Shown here: positions 7,774 through 18,500 of the stretch, piece after piece | Numbering within the stretch: the first letter of the stretch is position 1 | How the letters are laid out: the number at the start of each line of letters is the position of its first letter | Assembly (NCBI RefSeq): GCF_002154695.1 | Contig: NZ_MTAV01000002.1 | Span: 186,001-250,000 of the forward strand | Direction: 5' to 3' | Source: Nostoc sp. T09 | Lineage (GTDB): Bacteria > Cyanobacteriota > Cyanobacteriia > Cyanobacteriales > Nostocaceae | DNA length: 64,000 nucleotides | Program-made: the position numbers and the translations under genes | The notes under the pieces: generated by a model | The model's input: the letters and a program-made list of their open reading frames with translations, nothing else | What the model was told of the DNA's origin: nothing | Database searches by the model: none

Positions 7774-9351
7774 TATCACCAACCAAAATTTTGAAATTTT
7801 TTACTTGCCTAATAAATCTTAACTACAGCCAGGTTACTCCGAAAAATGGGCTATACTCTTGTTGCCCTTTATTCCTGCTACCTGTTAATAGGCTGACGAT
7901 TAAAGACCTAACGATTCTAGTACAGTGTCGCAGGAATAGAGTAATACCCAAAAATAGCTCAAAAGCCTAAAATCTAGGGTTTTTATAGTCGCCCTAAAGG
8001 TGGCTTCTCCCCAAGTATTTTGAATTTTGTAGGCATCCTTCGGGTGGCTTTCCCTAGGATATTTTGAATTTCGCACAATGTTACTAGTTTCAGCATAACC
8101 ATTAAAATTTTAGTTGTAGGGGTAAGGCAGGCAATATTGGTCTGAGTCTATTGACCTAACAGCAAAAAAATTATTGCAGCTTTACATTGAATTGACCTGT
8201 TTGGCAGCATAGGTGAGAAATGGTTAGCCAGAGATGAACTGGTCACAATTCCCTCCATAGTAAAAATAAATCAATTAAATCCACCTTAGGGTAGCAGCAC
8301 ATCTTGATCTCAACAACAGTCAAGACCTCGCCGAAAGGATACCTCAGACGGTTATAAAATGGGAACTTTTTGTTTATATAGAAGTGTTAAACCGATAATT
8401 AACATCTTGTACTGGCAATAATGCAATAGACAGATGTAGAAAAACTAATTCATCCCAAAGACAGACGTAAAAAATAGTCTATCTGGTGTTTGTCTGTTGG
8501 CTATCAAGAGAGAGCTAAATCTCCATAACTTTTTGTCTCTTCTCAATCAAGCACATCTTCAATTTAACTGTCTTGTCAAAACTGACGGTCTAAATTAGAG
8601 TAATTTTTAGAAAAGCACTGCTAGAATACTCATCACCGCAATCAAGCGTAAGAAAAATCCTCATTGCTTTTTACTTCCCAGAGCTAGAAAATTTAAATAA
8701 AAATTTACTAGCAATTTTAATTCTAAATAAAACAACTATTTTGCTATTATTAGTCCATGCTATTATTTAATATAAAATTACGAAGTAACAAAACCAGTAT
8801 CAAGAGCCGTACAAGCGCGGCTACTACTGCTTTGTTTGTTTCGTAATGTAGAGACAAGAAAATTCACGTCTCTACTATCAGGGCAAAAGGGTGTATGCCT
8901 GTATGACCATTTTCAAATCTCATGCTGTCCACAGCTTCAGAGTAATAGTAGGGTAAACCCTATAACTCAAAGGCAATAAAGGCAAGCACTGAAAGTGGAA
9001 AACCTGCAATTTATTAGTCTAAGACTTATTTGCAGTAGAACCCACATAATTTGTAAAGGTGGCTTAAAGTTACACCGCTACATTAGCGCCAAAAGAAAAA
9101 ACAATTCCATTTTCGTTGGCGAATCATGGTTAAAAGTGACGCAAAATCACCGAAATTAATGCCTGTGATAAGCATGACCTCTAATTTTTTGTGGGCAACC
9201 ATAATAGAGGCGCTTGGGCTTCCCCATAGCAGCAGGAATTTACCCACAGCTTAGTGACCAGAGTAGCTCTGTGCAGATGCTAAAAAGCTAAATCCTGGCA
9301 CAAGACGATATCGTTTATTAGTTTGGAGAAAGTAAGGAAATTTTGAGCATA
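7774..9351. other. Long non-coding gap upstream of cyAbrB
   Basis: These 1.58 kb separate the divergent sdhB and cyAbrB genes. They hold an imperfect tandem repeat near 7990-8075 (two units ending TATTTTGAATTT, with GGTGGCTTC and GGTGGCTTT), two adjacent hairpins at 8777-8875, and AT-rich DNA. A 42-codon frame at 9126-9254 starts with ATG but has no ribosome site or family resemblance. Such a long leader ahead of a global regulator suggests several promoters or a regulatory RNA, but nothing in the sequence proves it. Confidence 0.5.
8777..8875. repeat. Two adjacent palindromic elements
   Basis: ATTACGAA at 8777 pairs with TTCGTAAT ending at 8847, with an inner AGCCG/CGGCT stem. This is followed directly by GTAGAGAC (8848-8855) paired with GTCTCTAC (8868-8875). 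The second hairpin, built on GTAGAGAC, is of a kind I recall as a common interspersed repeat in Nostocales genomes. Together they look like a miniature mobile or folded-RNA element rather than a terminator. Confidence 0.5.
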
Positions 9352-9795
9352 ATGACTGAAACTGCAACCGCACCATTAACCGGAAAAGCATTGCTTGCTA
9401 AAGTAAAAGAGCTTTCCAATTTACCACGTCGAGAAAGAGCAAAGCAGTGCGGCTATTACACGGTCACTAAGAATAATCAAGTTCGTGTCAATCTCACTGA
9501 TTTTTATGACGCTTTGCTATCGGCTAGAGGAATTCCTCTCAGTCCAGAAGCACCCAAAGATGGTCGGGGTCGTGAACCGACATATCGAGTTAGCGTACAT
9601 CAAAATGGTCAAATTGTTATTGGTGCTACATACACCAAAGCAATGGGCTTAAAGCCAGGTGATGAATTTGAAATTAGGCTGGGATACAAGCATATTCACT
9701 TGATTCAACTCGGTGAAACTGACAAGAAATTAATCCAGCCAGATTTAGAAGACGACGAAGTGGATGATGAAGATTTAGAAGACGACGAAGAGTAA
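9352..9795 (+). CDS. calA: cyAbrB-type transcriptional regulator (CalA-like)
   Basis: A 147-residue protein from the ATG at 9352 (AAGGAAA ahead of it); a TTG nine bases upstream is a weaker alternative. The N-terminal half has LPRRERAKQCGYYTVTKNNQVRVNLTDF in two runs. The C-terminal AbrB-like swapped-hairpin domain spans about residues 78-120 (RVSVHQNGQIVIGATYTKAM then KPGDEFEIRLG). Cyanobacteria are unusual in carrying this DNA-binding domain at the C-terminus. The tail is strongly acidic (DLEDDEVDDEDLEDDEE). Members are abundant regulators of carbon/nitrogen balance and, in Anabaena, repress heterocyst genes and sodB. Assignment to clade A (CalA/cyAbrB1) rests on remembered sequence and gene order beside sdhB. 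Confidence 0.85.
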   Translation: MTETATAPLTGKALLAKVKELSNLPRRERAKQCGYYTVTKNNQVRVNLTDFYDALLSARGIPLSPEAPKDGRGREPTYRVSVHQNGQIVIGATYTKAMGLKPGDEFEIRLGYKHIHLIQLGETDKKLIQPDLEDDEVDDEDLEDDEE

Positions 9796-9921
9796 GTTGT
9801 TTTAATGATAGGGATAGGTTGAAGGCTAATGCTTGATAACTTATCTCTACCAATACAACAAACTGGCGCAACCGAAAATACGATTAGGCCTCTTGCATAA
9901 GTCACTAATTTTAGTGGAGTC

Positions 9922-10836
9922 TTGATTAAGAATCAAGAAATCTATTGTTGCAAGAAGTTAGTCGTGTTTTTTGTGCCTATTTTAATAACATTCTTGGAGC
10001 CATCAGCCAACACCTTACTGGCATTTCTTAAAAATGCACCAGTATTAGTTGTAGTGATGGCTTTTTTTATTGCCTGGGTAGGTTGCTGGTTGCCATTAGC
10101 AGTAGTAATAGCGATCGCACTCAAATGGCAACCAGGTAAAAGTTTGCAACCTGAGCAAAAGTTACCCTTATTAGTACCCCTTTATCTATTAGCCCCGTTG
10201 ATTTTCTGGGGAATTAGTTGGCTAGGATTAAGGTCTTTGTCTGATTACGGTTTTGTTGGTAATATTTCGATTTTTAGTTCTTTGCTCTTAGGTTTGAGCT
10301 TAGGAGTACTGAGCATAGCTATTGTGTTTACCTGTCAATTATGGCTGGGTTGGTGCCAATGGCAAGAAGCCAATAATAAGTTAGTACTACCCAACTTGCT
10401 ACCAATTTTATTGATAGCGTTATTAGTGGGTGCCATAGAAGAATTAATTTTTCGGGGGTTCCTATTTACTGAATTAAATCGCGAATATCCAGTTTGGCTA
10501 GCAGCAGTAATTTCTAGCTTGATTTTTGCCCTTCTACACTTAGTATGGGAACAACGTGAAACCATCCCCCAACTCCCTGGACTGTGGCTGATGGGAATGG
10601 TGCTAGTATTGGCCCGGTTTGCCGATCGCGGGAATTTGGGCATAGCTTGGGGACTACACGCAGGATGGGTATGGGCGATCGCTACTTTAGATACAGCACA
10701 ATTAATTACTTATACAGATAAAGTATCTGAGTGGTTTACGGGTAAGAACAAAAAACCTCTTGCTGGTTTAGCAGGAATTGTCTGTATACTAATAGCTGGG
10801 GTAATTCTCTGGTTATTTCCTAAATTTGTGAATTAG
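9922..10836 (+). CDS. CPBP family intramembrane metalloprotease
   Basis: A 304-residue polytopic membrane protein with about eight hydrophobic segments. The C-terminal half carries the CPBP (CAAX prenyl protease 2/Rce1-like) signature: EELIFRG with Glu173-Glu174 and Arg178, a second motif FALLHL with His206, and HAGW with His246. These residues form the catalytic centre in the membrane in this family. Bacterial members are linked to peptide maturation or self-immunity, but the substrate here is unknown. The frame opens with TTG at 9922 after AGTGGAGT; no ATG is available nearby. It follows cyAbrB by 126 bp on the same strand and may be co-transcribed. Confidence 0.82.
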   Translation: MIKNQEIYCCKKLVVFFVPILITFLEPSANTLLAFLKNAPVLVVVMAFFIAWVGCWLPLAVVIAIALKWQPGKSLQPEQKLPLLVPLYLLAPLIFWGISWLGLRSLSDYGFVGNISIFSSLLLGLSLGVLSIAIVFTCQLWLGWCQWQEANNKLVLPNLLPILLIALLVGAIEELIFRGFLFTELNREYPVWLAAVISSLIFALLHLVWEQRETIPQLPGLWLMGMVLVLARFADRGNLGIAWGLHAGWVWAIATLDTAQLITYTDKVSEWFTGKNKKPLAGLAGIVCILIAGVILWLFPKFVN

Positions 10837-10872
10837 TAATTACTGGGTGATTGATAATACATCGAATAAAAT

Positions 10873-10927
10873 AGCAAGAGCAAATTGACAGTCCTGGAGG
10901 CGTCTGAAGATAATTCACGCTCTTGCT
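10873..10927. repeat. Inverted repeat downstream of the CPBP gene
   Basis: AGCAAGAGC at 10873-10881 pairs with GCTCTTGCT at 10919-10927 over a 37-nt loop, 36 bp after the stop codon. A second small hairpin, GAAGAAG/CTTCTTC, lies at 11006-11023. Either could end transcription between the convergent CPBP and methyltransferase genes, though neither is followed by a T-run. Confidence 0.4.
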
Positions 10928-11084
10928 CAGCTATATTAACCTGAGTCCCCAAGGGAGGCGACGTTATATTAATAACTGGCTTGGAAAGCGTAGAGTATCA
11001 AGAAGGAAGAAGTTTGCTTCTTCAGTAGCTGTTTGAATTTCGCCAATTATTTAGAGAGATGTAATAAAAGCCCGCCTATATAAT

Positions 11085-11819
11085 TTAGATTTTTCTAAAA
11101 ATGCCAACCCAGCCATCTTTTTTACCTAACCAGCCGCATGATATGAGGCATAACAATGTGCTAATAAATTCTCCAATCTGATAAAATCTTGTAGCCCAAC
11201 TCCTGATGTAGATTTCTTTCCTTAAGGTAGATTGATAGTGTCTTCTGCGAAACTTAAGGTCTGTTAACCTGAGTTTGTTTCGAGAATAATATTGAACCTG
11301 AGCAGCAAGTTGATCAAATACCTTGATTATGGCAAGGGGTGAGTAGGGTTTAATATGATCAAAATCATCATAAAAGTAGTCAGTTAACAAGGGAGTAGCG
11401 ATGATTAAATATCCACCCATCTTCAGTCTGTCAAGATAATTATCCATAAAATCTTTTAACTCAGATGGATGAAAGTGCTCAATAATATGAGACATTAAAA
11501 TGATGTCAAACTGGTCTATATCAGGATTATGAACAAATTCTTCTACAGTTATACAATTTAATCCTTGCTTTTGATTAATCGCAACAATTTGAGGATTAAT
11601 GTCTACACCTAATACTTTGTACCCGGCTGATGCAAGTGCAAACATTTTATTACCATAGCCACAACCAACATCTAAAACTCGATATTCTGTCTTCTTAGTC
11701 TTAGTATATTTATTTAACAAATCAAGTATAATCGGATTGTCATAATCATAAGATACTACTGAATAATAAAGTTTTTTGGTTCGTTCATATAATAGCTCAA
11801 ATAGAACAAACTGGCTCAT
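11085..11819 (-). CDS. Class I SAM-dependent methyltransferase
   Basis: A 244-residue protein with the Rossmann-like methyltransferase core. Motif I is VLDVGCGYG at 48-56, the acidic residue ending strand 2 is in GVDIN (about 73), and motif IV is FDIILMSHIIEHF near 104-116, followed by LKMGGYLIIATP. The HIIEH form is common in methyltransferases of cell-surface glycan clusters, but the substrate cannot be read from the sequence. The C-terminal part (about 165-244) is basic with a hydrophobic patch (STLLCLISCGWLG) that may touch the membrane. The ATG is preceded by a strong AGGAGG, unusual for this window. No sugar genes are adjacent. Confidence 0.8.
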   Translation of the reverse strand: MSQFVLFELLYERTKKLYYSVVSYDYDNPIILDLLNKYTKTKKTEYRVLDVGCGYGNKMFALASAGYKVLGVDINPQIVAINQKQGLNCITVEEFVHNPDIDQFDIILMSHIIEHFHPSELKDFMDNYLDRLKMGGYLIIATPLLTDYFYDDFDHIKPYSPLAIIKVFDQLAAQVQYYSRNKLRLTDLKFRRRHYQSTLRKEIYIRSWATRFYQIGEFISTLLCLISCGWLGKKDGWVGIFRKI

Positions 11820-12115
11820 AATACTGTCCTCCTGTAAATTTAAAAAAGAAGTTAAAAGTTAAAAAATAGAAGCTCTATTACCAGCTATAAAAAACACTAA
11901 TTTTTCTACTAAACAGATTAGGAAAATTATTAATTGCTAGTAGCGTTTTTCAATGAGAATTGCAGAGGTTAGTTAAAGCTATGTTATGAATGTGTCCCTA
12001 ATAAGTAGGGAAATCCGAATCTGTTATGTGCAAATATCCCTGACTACTCATGAATGACTACTTGGGCAACAGCCGCTAAGATCCTCAATGAGAGATTTTT
12101 ATTTAATTACAAATC

Positions 12116-14104
12116 ATGCTGGAACAAGGAACCATCAGTATTCATACTGAAAATATATTCCCGATTATCAAGAAGTCCCTCTATTCCGACCATCAAATTT
12201 TCTTACGGGAACTGGTATCCAACGCTGTAGACGCCATCCAAAAGCTAAAAATGGTATCTCGCGCTGGGGATTATGCTGGAGACATCGGCGACCCAGAAAT
12301 CGAAATTGCCATAGATAAAAACAAAAAAACCCTCTCCATCTCTGACAATGGTATCGGGATGACCGCAGAGGAAGTTAAAAAATACATCAATCAGGTTGCT
12401 TTCTCTAGCGCCGAAGAATTTATTCACAAATATCAAGGCAAATCAGATCAACCAATTATCGGTCACTTCGGCCTTGGCTTCTATTCCTCCTTCATGGTGG
12501 CGCAAAAAGTCGAAATTGATACTCTCTCCTACCAAGAAGGAGCGCAGGCAGTACACTGGTCTTGTGATGGTTCCCCAGAGTTCACTCTAGAAGAATCATC
12601 CCGTACAACACGCGGCACCACGATTACCCTCACTCTGCAAGCGGAAGAAGAGGAATATTTAGAATCAGCACGTATTAAGACTCTTGTTAAGACCTATTGT
12701 GATTTCATGCCAGTGGCGATCAAGCTGGAAGGTGAAGTATTAAATCAGCAAAAAGCACCTTGGCGAGAATCTCCTAGTAACCTGAGCAAAGAAGATTATT
12801 TAGAGTTCTACCGCTATCTCTATCCTTTTCAGGAAGAGCCACTGCTTTGGGTACATTTAAATACAGACTATCCCTTCATCATTAATGGGATTTTGTATTT
12901 TCCCAAAATGAAGCCCGATGTTGATGTCACCAAAGGGCAGATTAAGCTATTTTGCAATCAAGTTTTTGTCAGCGATAACTGTGAAGAAATAATCCCGCAA
13001 TTTCTCATGCCAATGCGGGGTGTAATTGATAGCACCGATATTCCTCTGAACGTTTCGCGGAGTGCCTTGCAAGGCGATCGCACTGTCCGCAAAATAGGCG
13101 ATTACATTGCCAAAAAAGTAGGCGATCGCCTTAAAGAACTTTACCGCGATAACCGCGAACAATACATTAGCGCCTGGAAAGACCTCGGCACTTTTGTGAA
13201 ATTTGGTGTTCTCAATGATGAGAAGTTCAAAAAACAAGTCGAAGATATCATTATCTTCCGCAGCACTGTAACAGTTGCAGAAAAAGCTGCTGCAACGCCA
13301 GCTGTTGAGGTCCAATCCTCAGAAGGAGATGTTTGGCAAGATGTCACCCCAACTTCAGCCAACACAGAAGATTCAGCAACCAGTATTCCTTACACCACCC
13401 TCAAAGAATACTTAGAGCGCAACAAAGAACGTCACGAAAACAAGGTTTTCTACTGTACTGATGAAGCCTCACAAGCTACATACGTACAATTACACAAAAA
13501 CCAAGGCTTAGAAGTCCTATTTATGGACTCATTCATCGATACTCACTTCATCAACTTCCTAGAACGGGAATATAAGGATGTCAAATTTACACGGGTAGAC
13601 TCCGACTTGGATAATACCCTGTTGGATCAAGATAAAGCTGGGGAAATCGTAGATCCGACGACCAACAAAACTAAGAGTGAGGTCATCAAAGAGCTATTTG
13701 AGAAAGCCCTCAACAAACCCAGACTAAATATCCGTACTGAAGCTTTGAAATCGGATAATCCCCAAGGCACACCACCAGCAATGGTACTACTCCCAGAGAT
13801 TCTTCGTCGCCTGCGGGAAATGAACGCTATGATGCAGCAGCAAACTACAGAGTTTCCTGAAGACCATATTTTGCTGGTAAATACTGCTCACCCTCTGATT
13901 CAAAATCTTGCAAATCTCAGCCAAGGTAGTATTATCCAAGGTGATGGTCTATCCCCCACAGCGCAATTGGTAAACATGATTTGCCAACACGTCTACGATT
14001 TAGCGCTTATGTCCCAGAAAGGATTTGACGGTGAGGGGATGAAGTCCTTTGTTGAGCGATCAAATGAAGTACTCACCAAGCTCACAGAACAGGTAAGTAA
14101 CTGA
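12116..14104 (+). CDS. htpG: Molecular chaperone HtpG (Hsp90)
   Basis: A 662-residue Hsp90. The N-terminal GHKL ATPase domain shows the catalytic region FLRELVSNAVDAIQKL (Glu32, Asn36), DNGIGMT (Asp77) and GHFGLGFYSSF (about 116-126). The middle domain has LNVSRSALQGDRTVRKI with the catalytic-loop arginine. The C-terminal dimerisation domain ends in SN, with no eukaryotic MEEVD tail. HtpG is a cytosolic, stress-induced chaperone; in cyanobacteria it also stabilises phycobilisome linkers and tetrapyrrole enzymes. An insert around residues 393-425 (rich in A, E, T and S) is variable in cyanobacterial proteins. It is a single gene with its own promoter region. Confidence 0.97.
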   Translation: MLEQGTISIHTENIFPIIKKSLYSDHQIFLRELVSNAVDAIQKLKMVSRAGDYAGDIGDPEIEIAIDKNKKTLSISDNGIGMTAEEVKKYINQVAFSSAEEFIHKYQGKSDQPIIGHFGLGFYSSFMVAQKVEIDTLSYQEGAQAVHWSCDGSPEFTLEESSRTTRGTTITLTLQAEEEEYLESARIKTLVKTYCDFMPVAIKLEGEVLNQQKAPWRESPSNLSKEDYLEFYRYLYPFQEEPLLWVHLNTDYPFIINGILYFPKMKPDVDVTKGQIKLFCNQVFVSDNCEEIIPQFLMPMRGVIDSTDIPLNVSRSALQGDRTVRKIGDYIAKKVGDRLKELYRDNREQYISAWKDLGTFVKFGVLNDEKFKKQVEDIIIFRSTVTVAEKAAATPAVEVQSSEGDVWQDVTPTSANTEDSATSIPYTTLKEYLERNKERHENKVFYCTDEASQATYVQLHKNQGLEVLFMDSFIDTHFINFLEREYKDVKFTRVDSDLDNTLLDQDKAGEIVDPTTNKTKSEVIKELFEKALNKPRLNIRTEALKSDNPQGTPPAMVLLPEILRRLREMNAMMQQQTTEFPEDHILLVNTAHPLIQNLANLSQGSIIQGDGLSPTAQLVNMICQHVYDLALMSQKGFDGEGMKSFVERSNEVLTKLTEQVSN

Positions 14105-14164
14105 ACCGACTACCATCTGGCATCATGTATTAGAGGAATACCAAAAAATAAATTATCCGGCAAG

Positions 14165-14229
14165 TAGGGGCACGGCACCGATCAAGTAAATATCTGTTTT
14201 ACAAAAAGTCTGTGGATGCCGTGCCCCTA
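14165..14229. repeat. Palindromic element with 13-bp arms
   Basis: TAGGGGCACGGCA at 14165-14177 is perfectly complementary to TGCCGTGCCCCTA at 14217-14229, over a 39-nt centre. It lies between htpG and rpmB, 60 bp past the htpG stop. The pattern resembles small non-autonomous interspersed repeats of cyanobacteria, and it can also act as an htpG terminator. No target-site duplication was recognised. Confidence 0.6.
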
Positions 14230-14302
14230 TTATCCAAATCTTCACCCCAAACCTCTTAGAATAGAAAGGTTGTATTGAAATAGTCATCTGGAGAAACTGG
14301 TT

Positions 14303-14539
14303 ATGTCTCGTCGCTGTGAACTAACAGGTAAAAAGGCAAATAACGCTTTCGCAATTTCCCACTCCCACCGCCGTACTAAACGCCTTCAGCAAGCTAACTT
14401 GCAAAGCAAGCGCGTTTGGTGGCCAAGTGGAAATCGCTGGGTAAAACTCAAGCTGTCTACCAAAGCAATCAAAACCTTGGAAACCAAAGGTATAGAAGCA
14501 ATGGCTAAAGAAGCTGGAATTAACCTAAATCACTACTAA
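14303..14539 (+). CDS. rpmB: 50S ribosomal protein L28
   Basis: A 78-residue basic protein beginning [20 protein letters not shown], the classic L28 start, with [18 protein letters not shown] and [21 protein letters not shown] following. It is part of the large ribosomal subunit near the exit-site region. Only one cysteine is seen near the N-terminus, so it is the zinc-free form. Length equals the cyanobacterial norm. GGAG lies 9 bases ahead of the ATG. It is a single gene with no rpmG beside it. Confidence 0.97.
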   Translation: MSRRCELTGKKANNAFAISHSHRRTKRLQQANLQSKRVWWPSGNRWVKLKLSTKAIKTLETKGIEAMAKEAGINLNHY

Positions 14540-15526
14540 TCAGAGTTTCCCTCAAAAGCGCTACTTATCCTGGATTTCTCATTGCCTCCTCAGTGCTGTT
14601 TCATGGGAGATGTTGTGAAATGGGGAGGATAAGGGGAAAAAGCTAGTGAAGATTTCCCCTTGTATCCCTATATTCTTTTCTGTGTGAATCTGCAAACAAG
14701 AGTTGTTAAACTTGCACATACAAGCAAAGTAAGCTAAAGCCAATCAATTTAAAGTTGCCAGGGAGTATCCCAACTTTACAAAAATAGCCGACGAATATAA
14801 TTTACGGCTCATTTTCCAAACAAGCATAGAACTAGCGCAACTACCTTTGGGGTAGCCTGCGATCGCACAGTTAATCGGCATTCAGTCCGCGTTCAGCTTT
14901 ACCGTTGTGGAAGGCTAGGCGGACTTATTTTTTATATCCCTAGGCTCAAACTTTCTAAAGGCGATTTATTCTCAATCCTAAATTCTTACAGCGGTTTGTG
15001 GATGAGTGAGGTACAAAACTTCATCCTTAAAACCAGATATAACGGCAGTTTGGCTCCTAAATTCTGCTATGAGTTTAACCTAAATTTGAAAATACTCACT
15101 TTGCCACCTCCCCATTTCAGGGAGGTTTTATATTATTTAACATTATTTAGTAACTGCTTGATATGTTTCCTTTATCAAATGGGTAATATAAGCTTACTCT
15201 GCTAACAGCATCTTCATGAAGTTGCCTGCGGAGCAATTGGATTTATGCAAAATTAATGTAAATTTACGGTGTTATTGCCCATAAATAGTGATGAATTAAA
15301 TAATTTTGGAAAGATCAGTATTTACCGGATAAAACTGAAAACACAGCCCATGATATAACTCAAACAAATGGTATTTTTTGTTGCTGTGTTTTAGGGTTTT
15401 CCAAAGTCAGCCACTAATAAGTACATAAAAAATCTAATCTGCTCTGTGGGTATACTCAACAGGCATAACTGCCCATAGCATAAACTTTTTCACAAGCGTA
15501 ATTAAATACTTGACAGGAAAGCAAAT
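14540..15526. other. Gap between rpmB and hpsA with hairpins
   Basis: Almost 1 kb without a convincing gene; a 69-codon frame at 14996-15205 has no family resemblance. A hairpin at 14627-14667 pairs GGAT-AAGGGGAAA with TTTCCCCTT-ATCC and may terminate rpmB. The part next to hpsA (15290-15526) is AT-rich and probably contains the hps promoter, including GGGTATACT at 15448-15456. AGGAAAG is the ribosome site for hpsA. Confidence 0.5.
14627..14667 (+). terminator. Likely rpmB terminator hairpin
   Basis: AAGGGGAAA at 14631-14639 pairs with TTTCCCCTT at 14653-14661, extended by GGAT/ATCC outside a 2-nt bulge. It is 88 bp past the rpmB stop and followed by TATATTCTTTTC. The stem is stable and the tail moderately T-rich, so termination is plausible. 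Confidence 0.5.
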
Positions 15527-18500
15527 ATGTCTCCAAAACGCCATCTAGTCAAGGCAGCTAATAAGTTATTCAAACAAATTAGTAAGCAGTATTTGACTGC
15601 TATCAAAAAGCAAATTATTTGGCTACTCAGGACTATTTTTCATACTAGGAAAAGACGCAGTTCTGTGAATGCTGGTTTTGTCTTGCCAACAGTGGCGATG
15701 GTAGCACTGGTAGTCGTACTGCTAACTACGGCGATTTTGTTTCGGTCTTTTGAACGCTCAAAAAATGCTAGCAATGTTCGAGTAAATGAGGCTGTTCTCA
15801 ATGCCGCAGCCCCAGCTGTTGATCGTGCTAAATCTAAATTAAACAAGCTGTTGTCAGATTCTACACTGCCGCGAGCTACACCTACAGATACAGCTTTAGA
15901 CAGTATATTTAACGATACTACCAAGCTAAATGAATATACCCTGGGGGATGAAACTCAAGTCAAATTAACTAGTGGCACTGACAACCTTCGCTCGGCATGG
16001 ATGTATCCTGTAGATACCGATAATAACGGTCTATTTGATAGCTACACTCTGTATGGAATTTACTTCAAAAATCCTCCTGTCAGCAATGGTGTATATACTC
16101 GTGCCAGAAATCCTATAGAAGCTAGAACGCCACCTATGGTAAATGGTGGAGCAGGTGACGCTTGTAAAGATACTAATGGTACCAGTGCAACTTTGGTAGG
16201 TAACTCTGGCTGGTTTAAGGTTGGCAGTAAGTTGAAAAAAGCTTTCTTTGTTTATACTACCAATGTTCCCATTACAAAAACTGGTACTCTGCCCGCGGGA
16301 TATGAGCGTTACAAAGGCAATAAAGGCTTCTCGGCAATAGAATATCAACAAGAGCGCATACAACTACCGCTAGTTAACAATGCGGTTGTCTATGAAGATG
16401 ATTTAGAAATGACCCCTGGTCCAAAACTAAACCTGAATGGACGGATTGTTACCAACAGTAACCTGCTTACGGGTAGCGGTTTTCAACAAGTCACGCTCTA
16501 TCAGGTCAGTAGTCCATATTCCTGTTTTTATGAAGCTGACAATGCAAAAGTTATTGTTGCTGGTAATGTAGGTGCAGGTACTTTCACCAGTGATAGTGCT
16601 GATTTAACCAACGGTACTTTGGTGCATTTATTCCAAGGTAAGGGAACTAGCCCCGATACTGGTACAGGTAATAATCTCAAAGCTAATAAATCTGTCAAGG
16701 ACAACTCCACTACTTGGTCGGCTCAAATTGCATACAACAGTTTAGCTTACGTAAAGCGTATCAATCGCTTAGTTGATGTTCAGATGGCTAATGCTGCAAC
16801 TAGCGATCCGCAAGAAGTGAAAGATGGACCGACTACAAAGTCTCGTCGGGAACTGCTAGAACTTTACTTTAAAAAACGTACTCGCCGTGTCCCCTATGCT
16901 GAGGTCGCTGTTGACGCAACCAACCCTTTAAAAGTAGGAAGTGGCACAGATTACGCAACAACCAGTCCACTGCAAGGTAGTGGTGATTCACTCCGTCCAG
17001 TAGACACATGGGTTTTTCCCTTTGATCCCAGCGATGGTACAACCAAGACGGGTTATGCCACTTTAGAACTCAATAAGGCTAGTGGTGTTACCAATAGAAT
17101 ACTACCTCCAGCAACAGAGCCAACAAAGCTAGAAAAAGTTAAGCAAGGTAATGAAACCTTTGTAGGCGATCGCGTTGCAGTTGGCAATAACCTACCTGAA
17201 TTGTGGTGGGACAGCACAAAAAATAAGTTTGTTGGGCCAAACACTGACGATACCCAACAAATTACAAGTAATTACTGGGATAATCCTGATAACGCCAACA
17301 CTACCGATACTAGCGCTAATAACGTTCGCACTCGCCGCAGCCGTATTCAGCAATTGGCTGATTTAGGTGATATAGGACGAGATGGAGAATGGGAACTAGC
17401 AGCGGCAAAAGTACCAGCTACAGCACAAGATCCGGTTGGTGGTTTGCGCGTTGTCACTGGTGCAGGGATTTATTTGCCAGCTGCTGCTACCGCTGCTACA
17501 ACTACCTTCACTTCATACGGCACACAAATCTGGTCTGATCTGATGCCGGCCAAGTATGGCACAGTTCCTACAGCCATTAAACCTTTTGAATTTTACAGTC
17601 TGAATATTCAGTATGAAGTTCCCCAGCCTCCTGCGAACACTCCATACTTGCAGATGCGGGCGACAGCAGTTTATCACTACAAAGGTACTAGCTATAACGA
17701 AACAAGCCCCACACCAATTGCTTGTGTAAGTAGTTACTACGACCCAACGGACAGCACAACAGCTAAGAATAAATCAACATTGCCTTGGAATGCAGCTACT
17801 GGTGGTAAATCCAATAATGGTATAGTTTATGGCCCTCCGACTTCAACCGTCAGTACTTATCAGAACTTACTGAATTACCAAGCACTATTAACATATCCCA
17901 ATGGACGCTTGGTGAATGAGCCACTCAAAAAGGCTTTAGATAAACTAACTGCGAGTGTAAGTCTTACACTCTCCGATAAGTCTGCTATTGACTCTGCACT
18001 TTGCGCCTTAGAAATTATGGACACTGTGACGGTTAAGACACCCAGTGATTCTGCTATTCCTTACGGTGCAATTAGGGAAACCACCTTTTTAGATCCAAGG
18101 CAAATTCAGGCAATAGATGCAACTACAGGAAGCAAAAATTACGATCTGGATAAAAAAGACAGACAGCCTTTAGAAATTCGTGCCACTGTATTAGATGTTG
18201 ATGCGCTGCGGAAGAAAACAATTAGTTCAGGAACTCCACAGGAATACTTACTACCAAATAGCGGTATTATCTACGCTACTCGTGATGATGCACTGCCAGA
18301 TCAAAGTGCAGGTACTTCAGCAGCAGCAAAACTAGAAAACCCAGTTGACTTTAAACTCGATCCAACTCGTCGCCCCAACGGCATTATGCTAGTCAACGGT
18401 TCAAAATTGTTCCGTGGCACGACAAATACTTATCGAGATGTAGAAAAAGGGCTGATTCTAGCCTCTAACGTGCCTGTATACATCAAAGGCGACTTTAACT

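Noticed and set aside
9126-9254. 42-codon frame upstream of cyAbrB
   Set aside because: No Shine-Dalgarno, no family likeness, and composition like the surrounding non-coding DNA.
14996-15205. 69-codon + strand frame between rpmB and hpsA
   Set aside because: Biased toward hydrophobic residues by AT content, with no recognised motif.
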